A stretch of 64,000 bases of DNA, taken from assembly GCA_021018995.1 (NCBI GenBank), contig CM037587.1, positions 71,505,604 through 71,569,603 on the forward strand, written 5' to 3'. The notes beneath the pieces were generated by a model. That model ran no database searches. It was not told the DNA's origin and saw only the letters and a list, made by a program, of their open reading frames with translations. The stretch comes from Chloranthus sessilifolius (taxonomy: Eukaryota > Streptophyta > Magnoliopsida > Chloranthales > Chloranthaceae). Of the stretch, positions 59,047 to 64,000 are shown piece after piece (the stretch's first letter is position 1; every line of letters starts with the position of its first letter). A program made the position numbers and the translations under genes.

Positions 59047-61449
59047 TGTGACAGCCCAAATTTTTGCGTCCGAAAACCTGTGCCGTCGGATGGTCAATAA
59101 GACTAATCCCGGAACACACCGAACACTTGACACATCCACACACAGAGCGGACACAAAGCATGTATTCTAACTAAGTTGATCGAGTCATCATAAGGAAATT
59201 AAATCTTCATTTCTATATAATAACATAATTAAAGTATAACAAAAGACGGTTCTAATCTCATGCCAATCGCATGAACAAAAGAACCGAATGGAACTATCAG
59301 TGACAAACAATAGTCACCCAAAGATGGTTCACAAAATTAATACAATATCACATAATTACAACAGTTCTATCTTATACTGGCGGGACAAACCAAGCCTTAC
59401 AAAATAAATCTCAAAATACGCAGCGCTAGTCCATTAAAAAAACTCGTCAGGAGGGGGCTCAGTCTCCTCCTCTGGCACGTATTCCGGGTCCTCAAGATCT
59501 ACGTCCTCAGTCTCCGCCTCAATACCTTTACCTGTGATGTATAGTCAAGGGATGAGCTAACAGTATAAGCTCAATAAGGAAGCATAACTAACCAAACATA
59601 TCTTTCACATCACACATATCTTTCATGATATAATTCAAAACACATATTTCTTACTGAATTAGAATTTAAAAGTATTTAAATTGCCGAAAACCAATATCTG
59701 ATGCACATTTCTAAGTCACACTTATCATGATTTCTAAAACTTGCTCTCATAACACAGACTTAAAACACTTACTTAAATATTCTTTCGAGCATATATAGTA
59801 TCGAGAGCCACATAAATTTACCGATGGCCCCAATCATTGTCGTTCAATGAATAATTTCACACACATATGTTTTATCCCAAGTTCCTTCGAAGAGGTGACT
59901 GAGCCGTACGAAATATTATCGCAGAATGGTAATCAAAGAACGGATATCCCGCCATATCGGAGCACACTTACAGATTTTCCACCGTATCGGTCATGATTAT
60001 ACCACTGCGTCGGTAAGGTATCTACACACAAACCTTAAATCAAAGTCCTAAATCTACATATAGTTTATCACCGTGAGTTTATGGTAATTTATAATAGTTC
60101 GAAGTTTCAAAGCTTGCACACACATACTTATTCATATCCTTCTCATGTTACACGCATATTTACATCTTTCTGGTGTACACACACACACACATACCTGATG
60201 TTATATACACACACACACGCAGTTTTTCTCTTAGTGCTCACACACACACAATTCACATGTTAAAGCTATAAATGAAATTCATGCTAATTCGAAGACAAAA
60301 TCATAAAAACACACACTTTTATCATATCACTTAATCCATGCTAGTTCTAATCAAATGCACATGTTACAAAGTTTTTCTTACCTCGAGTAAAGCCAAACCA
60401 AGACGCCTCAATCCAGCTAGCCTCTCACACACATACACAAGCTCATACTTAGAACACATCAAATCATAATTCATATGTCAGAAATGATGTTAGATAGGAA
60501 GATATAAAGTCTCTCTAAGGTCCTCTTAACAAAATCAAACAAAATCATGAATCTACCTAAATCGATTGATCGATTTACTTAGAAACCGGTTCTCATCCTA
60601 TCGACTTCACCATAAACCTGTTGACTTGAAATGGATCCTGTCGACACATTTTGATCGATCGATTTCCAAATGGATCGATCGATTTCCCTTAACACACTAT
60701 TTTTCACAAATCGATTGATCAGTGTTAGAATCAATCGATTGGTTTACAAATTGATCGATCAAAATTAATTTCGATCGATCGATTTCCCCAGAAACTTTCA
60801 TACCTTCACTTTTGACAAAATCGATCAATCAGTATTTCGATCGATCGATTTTGTTAGATTTCTCACATTCACGGGTTTCAACTTCTCAAACTCATTTTCT
60901 TACTTCTTAATTCCTATCCTTCTAATTTCTCATCCACATGCTAATTAAAAACAAACACATACAAATAACAACTAAATCATAATTCTTCTTACCTTTGGTT
61001 GGATCGATTCCTCGATTCCTGGGCTCAAGCTCAAGCTCAAGCTAGAGTTTCAAGGCTTTGAATTTGGGGATTCATCTCGATCCCGTATCCTTAATTTCAC
61101 ACGCGGGTTTAGACTTTGCACACACACTAATGAAATTAAAGCTCCCTTCCTTCTCTCTCTTCTCAATAACTCCTTCTCAACAATCAAGGTAAGAGAAATA
61201 AATTCTCTTCTTATTTTTAACTTTTATACTTAAAAGCATATGTTTGGATGTGTTGAGCCAATACACTGTACCTTGGTGTACTTCACATCATCTAATGGTC
61301 CACATACTTTCTAACATCATTCTTTCTTACTCAAAAACCTAAGCTAAGTTAACTCATTTTAATGTTTTTATTTTTCTCAGGTGTGTGACCAGTCGGCACC
61401 ACATCGAGACGGACTGTTCAGAGGTCAAATTTTTTTTCGGGACATTACA
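59047..61449 (-). repeat. 3' LTR (2403 bp) of a minus-strand LTR retrotransposon
   Basis: On the minus strand it starts TGTAATGTCCCG and ends GGGCTGTCACA, with TG...CA borders. A purine-rich tract lies immediately before the start, as expected for a 3' LTR. It contains TCGATCGATT arrays (60545-60860). The 5' LTR would be to the right of the window, so the target duplication is not visible. Confidence 0.78.
60545..60860. repeat. TCGATCGATT array inside the LTR
   Basis: Multiple copies of ATCGATCGATTT, TGATCGATCGAT and variants such as AATCGATTGATCGATT in 320 bp. A similar array occurs at 63640-63985, outside the LTR. Confidence 0.85.
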
Positions 61450-61466
61450 TTCTCCCCTCCTTAGAA
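61450..61466 (-). other. Polypurine tract
   Basis: The minus strand reads AAGGAGGGGAGAA directly before TGTAATGTCCC. This primes plus-strand DNA synthesis in LTR retrotransposons and fixes the orientation of the element. Confidence 0.8.
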
Positions 61467-62068
61467 ATTTTTGTCCCTAAAAATTAACTATGGCCTATTG
61501 GTTTAGTAGTGGGTTTACACACTCTATGTAGTCAAACACACATGAACAAAAGACACCTAATAAACACAATGGCTTCCCCCTGTAGAGAACCCAATCCTTT
61601 AACAAGTCTTTACGAATTCATATCTTTTATAAAAGTTTCTAGCCAAGGCTAGACCAAACTCCTAACTAAGTAACTAGGTATAAAACCTCATGCACAACAT
61701 CATTACCTTCACCATCACATGTAATGAAATCACACTTCTAAATCATACGGGTCAATTCAACCCGTCTATCGTACCTGCACAAATATTCGTTCACTATTGC
61801 ATAATACTAAGGAATTTCATATAAAAAATATGAACATTTCATCGAAAATATAAAATCTACCATTTATCTACATCCAAAAATTTATATACCATCCAAAGGT
61901 AAGTGGCAACTATGCCACAATAGTTTAAAGGACCGCAAAAGTGGCAACCATGCCACGCTAGTTTGAAGGACTTACATCCTAATTCCTTGTTTTAATTATA
62001 TATAATTCCAAAAAGAAAAACATCCCTGAACACTCAAACATATATACCTACACCCCTCGAATCACAGC
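61467..62068 (-). other. Untranslated internal region of the retrotransposon
   Basis: Between the ORF stop and the polypurine tract. It carries two copies of AAGTGGCAAC(C/T)ATGCCAC with following TAGTTT(A/G)AAGGAC (about 61901 and 61940). No RT, RNase H or integrase coding was recognised, so the element seems non-autonomous. Confidence 0.5.
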
Positions 62069-63401
62069 TCAAACCGTTGCGTCACCTGACTGCTCATCGT
62101 TCTCATCAAGTCCGCCTGCTCCCGAACTCGATGCCTCCGGAATCCATGCTCGTGTTGCCGCCATGCGCTGTAGATAGTCGGTATGGTACATAAAGCGCAT
62201 CGTCTCAGCTAATAAGGTATTATGATAATCCAACTGGCGACCCATATGACGATTGTACTCTATCATTTGACATGTATTCTTAGCCATAAGGGTGAGAACA
62301 TCATCAATTCTAGCTGTAGAGGTATGCTGGGATGGTGGTGTCACAGATCTGAGCACGCCGCTGAGGTGGAGCTACAGCTACTGGCTGATCCTAAGCTAGT
62401 GCGTCTTGAGCTGGCTGTTCTTGGTCTTGTGGGGCATCTGGTGCAACATTTGGTTTGGGTGGTCCTTGTACTTCTTCACGTGGTCTCTTCATCAATCGGT
62501 TATAGGTTTTAGTCCATTCCTTGAGAGTGTAAGGCTTGACGTTGTCAGTCAATCTCGGATCATCTTTTGAAATTGTGTACGCGCTACTATCGGCATAGTC
62601 CTCAATCATGACAGAAAGAAGTCGGGCATAAGGCAACTCATCAATGGGTTTTGCCGCCCCTTCTAGCATCTTTCCCCTAGCATATTTTAAACCCTCAAAA
62701 ACAACTTTAGGGGCACTGAACCATTGACCATTAAATGCAGAAAACAATGCCTGTTGTATCTCTCCAAGTCTCGCTGTTTTATGTCTCAACGGATACAGAC
62801 TGCACTTGAAATTGGTATCGAGCATCCACATATCACTCGGTAAATCTACTCTCTTTATCGCAGAACCCGACCCCTACTTACCTTGGGTCATTTGTTGTTT
62901 CACAATTTCATAGTCCATTGTGCCTGGGAAAGGTTCTAATAAATCAATCCCGGTACCATACGACACATAACACTCCATGGCGTCGGCAACATCGTCATGG
63001 GTGAACTCATACACTCTTCCATCAATTTTCGTACAAACGGCTTTTGGTTTGTCACCCACATACATATTTTGATAGAACAATCTCACTAAGCGAGGCTAAT
63101 AGTACTTATGAAATGGCTCGAGTACATTGTCTAATCCGGCCTTGTGGATGTATTAAAAGGCCTAATGTGCCTCCCTCTGCTTCCTAAATAGCATTTTATC
63201 AATGCTCCACTCTGGTTCAAAACCCTTCGCAGCCCACCACTCGTTGGGCTGCTCATTTGTGGTGGTGGTGGCTGTGGTGGTGATTGTTGTGGTGGTGGTG
63301 CCTGTTGCGAAGAACCCAATCGTGAGGTGGGTTGCTTTGAAGTAGTGCTCTTTGACGATTGTCGAGTTTTGGGAGCCATTGTTCCCACAACAACCCAACA
63401 T
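62069..63401 (-). pseudogene. Putative plant transposon protein ORF (non-autonomous LTR element)
   Basis: Start near 63378 (MAPKTRQSSKSTTSKQPTSR), a low-complexity Gln/Pro stretch, then after a frameshift KGFEPEWSIDKMLF, then LVRLFYQNMYVGD with DGRVYEFTHDDVADAM. A stop at about 62874 is followed, in the same frame, by LPSDMWMLDTNFKCSLYPLR, then KTARLGEIQQALFSAFNG and DELPYARLLSVMIEDY. A last, shifted block, DDVLTLMAKNTCQMIEYNR, ends at 62069. The layout resembles the 'putative plant transposon protein' domain (family knowledge; moderate certainty). Function is unknown, perhaps gag-like. At least two frameshifts and three or four stops make it non-functional here. Confidence 0.6.
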
Positions 63402-64000
63402 AACTAGGGTTTTCTAAAAACTAAACGAAACTAGGGTAAAATGTAGAAATGACAATTTCAAATCTCCAAAAGTTTAAGACTTACCTTTTAGAAGTGATTT
63501 GATCTAAATCTTGTGAAGAATCGACTCCAAAAGGTGTTTAATCGAGGTCTTGAAATCTCCAAGCAAGAGCATAAGAAAACCCCAAAAGAAAAATCAAGTC
63601 TCTAATTTTTTTTGAAACTGAAAACGTACGATCCCCTTATATACTATCGAAATCGATCGGTTGGTTTCCCTCATAAATGCACTTGTTGACTATTTTGATC
63701 GATTGATTACTTATTTCGATCGATTAGTTTTTCAAATCGATCGGTCAAATTCCCATTTCAATCGATCGGTTTTCATAAGCGTTCCACCAGTTTAAAATTT
63801 GCTCTCTGTTTTTGTGATTTCGTTCAATCAGTGTTCATTTCCATCGAACAGTTTAAAATTAATCGATCAATTTTAATTTCGATCGATCGGTTTTCACAGA
63901 CACAACCTGTATCTCAGTTTTATCAAATTGATCAATCGATTTTGGTTTTGATCGGTCGGTTTTGACAGAAAACCTCAAACTTCACATTTTTCACTCCAAA
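63402..64000 (-). other. 5' leader of the retrotransposon with TCGATCGATT array
   Basis: 63640-63985 is rich in ATCGATCGGTTTT, TTCGATCGATT and GATCGATTGATT variants and lies upstream of the ORF on the minus strand. Whether it is leader or the inner end of the 5' LTR cannot be decided because the window ends here; comparison with 59047-61449 argues for leader, as the terminal part of that LTR lacks the array. Confidence 0.5.

Noticed and set aside
60081-60263. A CRISPR-like array of spaced CACACA repeats
   Set aside because: Simple microsatellite in plant LTR DNA; no conserved repeat-spacer structure and no reason to expect CRISPR in a plant nuclear genome.
62222-62512. Plus-strand open frame opposite the transposon ORF
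   Set aside because: Antisense shadow of the recognisable minus-strand protein.

Overview
The window is nuclear DNA of a flowering plant. Genes have GT-AG introns of up to 5 kb, all recognisable proteins are plant families, there is a fragment of plastid ccsA, and most of the sequence is layered transposable elements. The species cannot be named from the sequence; large repeat-filled introns suggest a woody, repeat-rich angiosperm (inference).

Three genes look intact or nearly so. (1) A TIFY/CCT-class GATA transcription factor on + has its last three coding exons at 5046-10562; the 5' exons lie left of the window. (2) A complete At-4/1-like coiled-coil protein on + has eight exons in 14434-22988 and 246 codons. 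(3) A plant intracellular Ras-group LRR protein, closest to PIRL6, on - has three exons in 49387-55284 and 337 codons. A single-exon PPR gene at 43496-44943 is broken by two or three frameshifts and a late stop. A glutamate-receptor-like fragment abuts an inverted plastid ccsA fragment at 45394-45935.

The centre (about 25.29-41.98 kb) appears to be one giant, decayed Mutator-like element of about 16.7 kb. It has related inverted ends next to TA tracts. It carries a FAR1-type transposase with its D, D and E positions on +. Convergent on - are remnants of a DUF1985 plus coiled-coil plus Ulp1 (SUMO protease) gene, and a small ORF with SUMO-interaction-like motifs in two copies. Its non-coding parts are packed with GAAGCG/CGCTTC, often as the 16-base palindrome GAAGCGNNNNCGCTTC, which is almost absent elsewhere in the window. 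A 0.8-kb relative with similar ends and the same CGCTTC flavour sits directly to its left.

Other repeats: an inverted LTR/gag structure at the left edge; a Ty3/gypsy element with a LINE in one LTR inside the GATA intron; an antisense LINE in the first At-4/1 intron; tRNA-derived SINEs; a MITE family ending GGTACCC; and, at the right edge, an LTR retrotransposon with a 2.4-kb LTR. A recurring theme is foldback elements whose interiors repeat variants of one short motif (CGATACG, TTTCG, ATGCCATA, AATACG, CTGCTCTAGCAGG, GACCTGAACC, CTCGAGAC and others).
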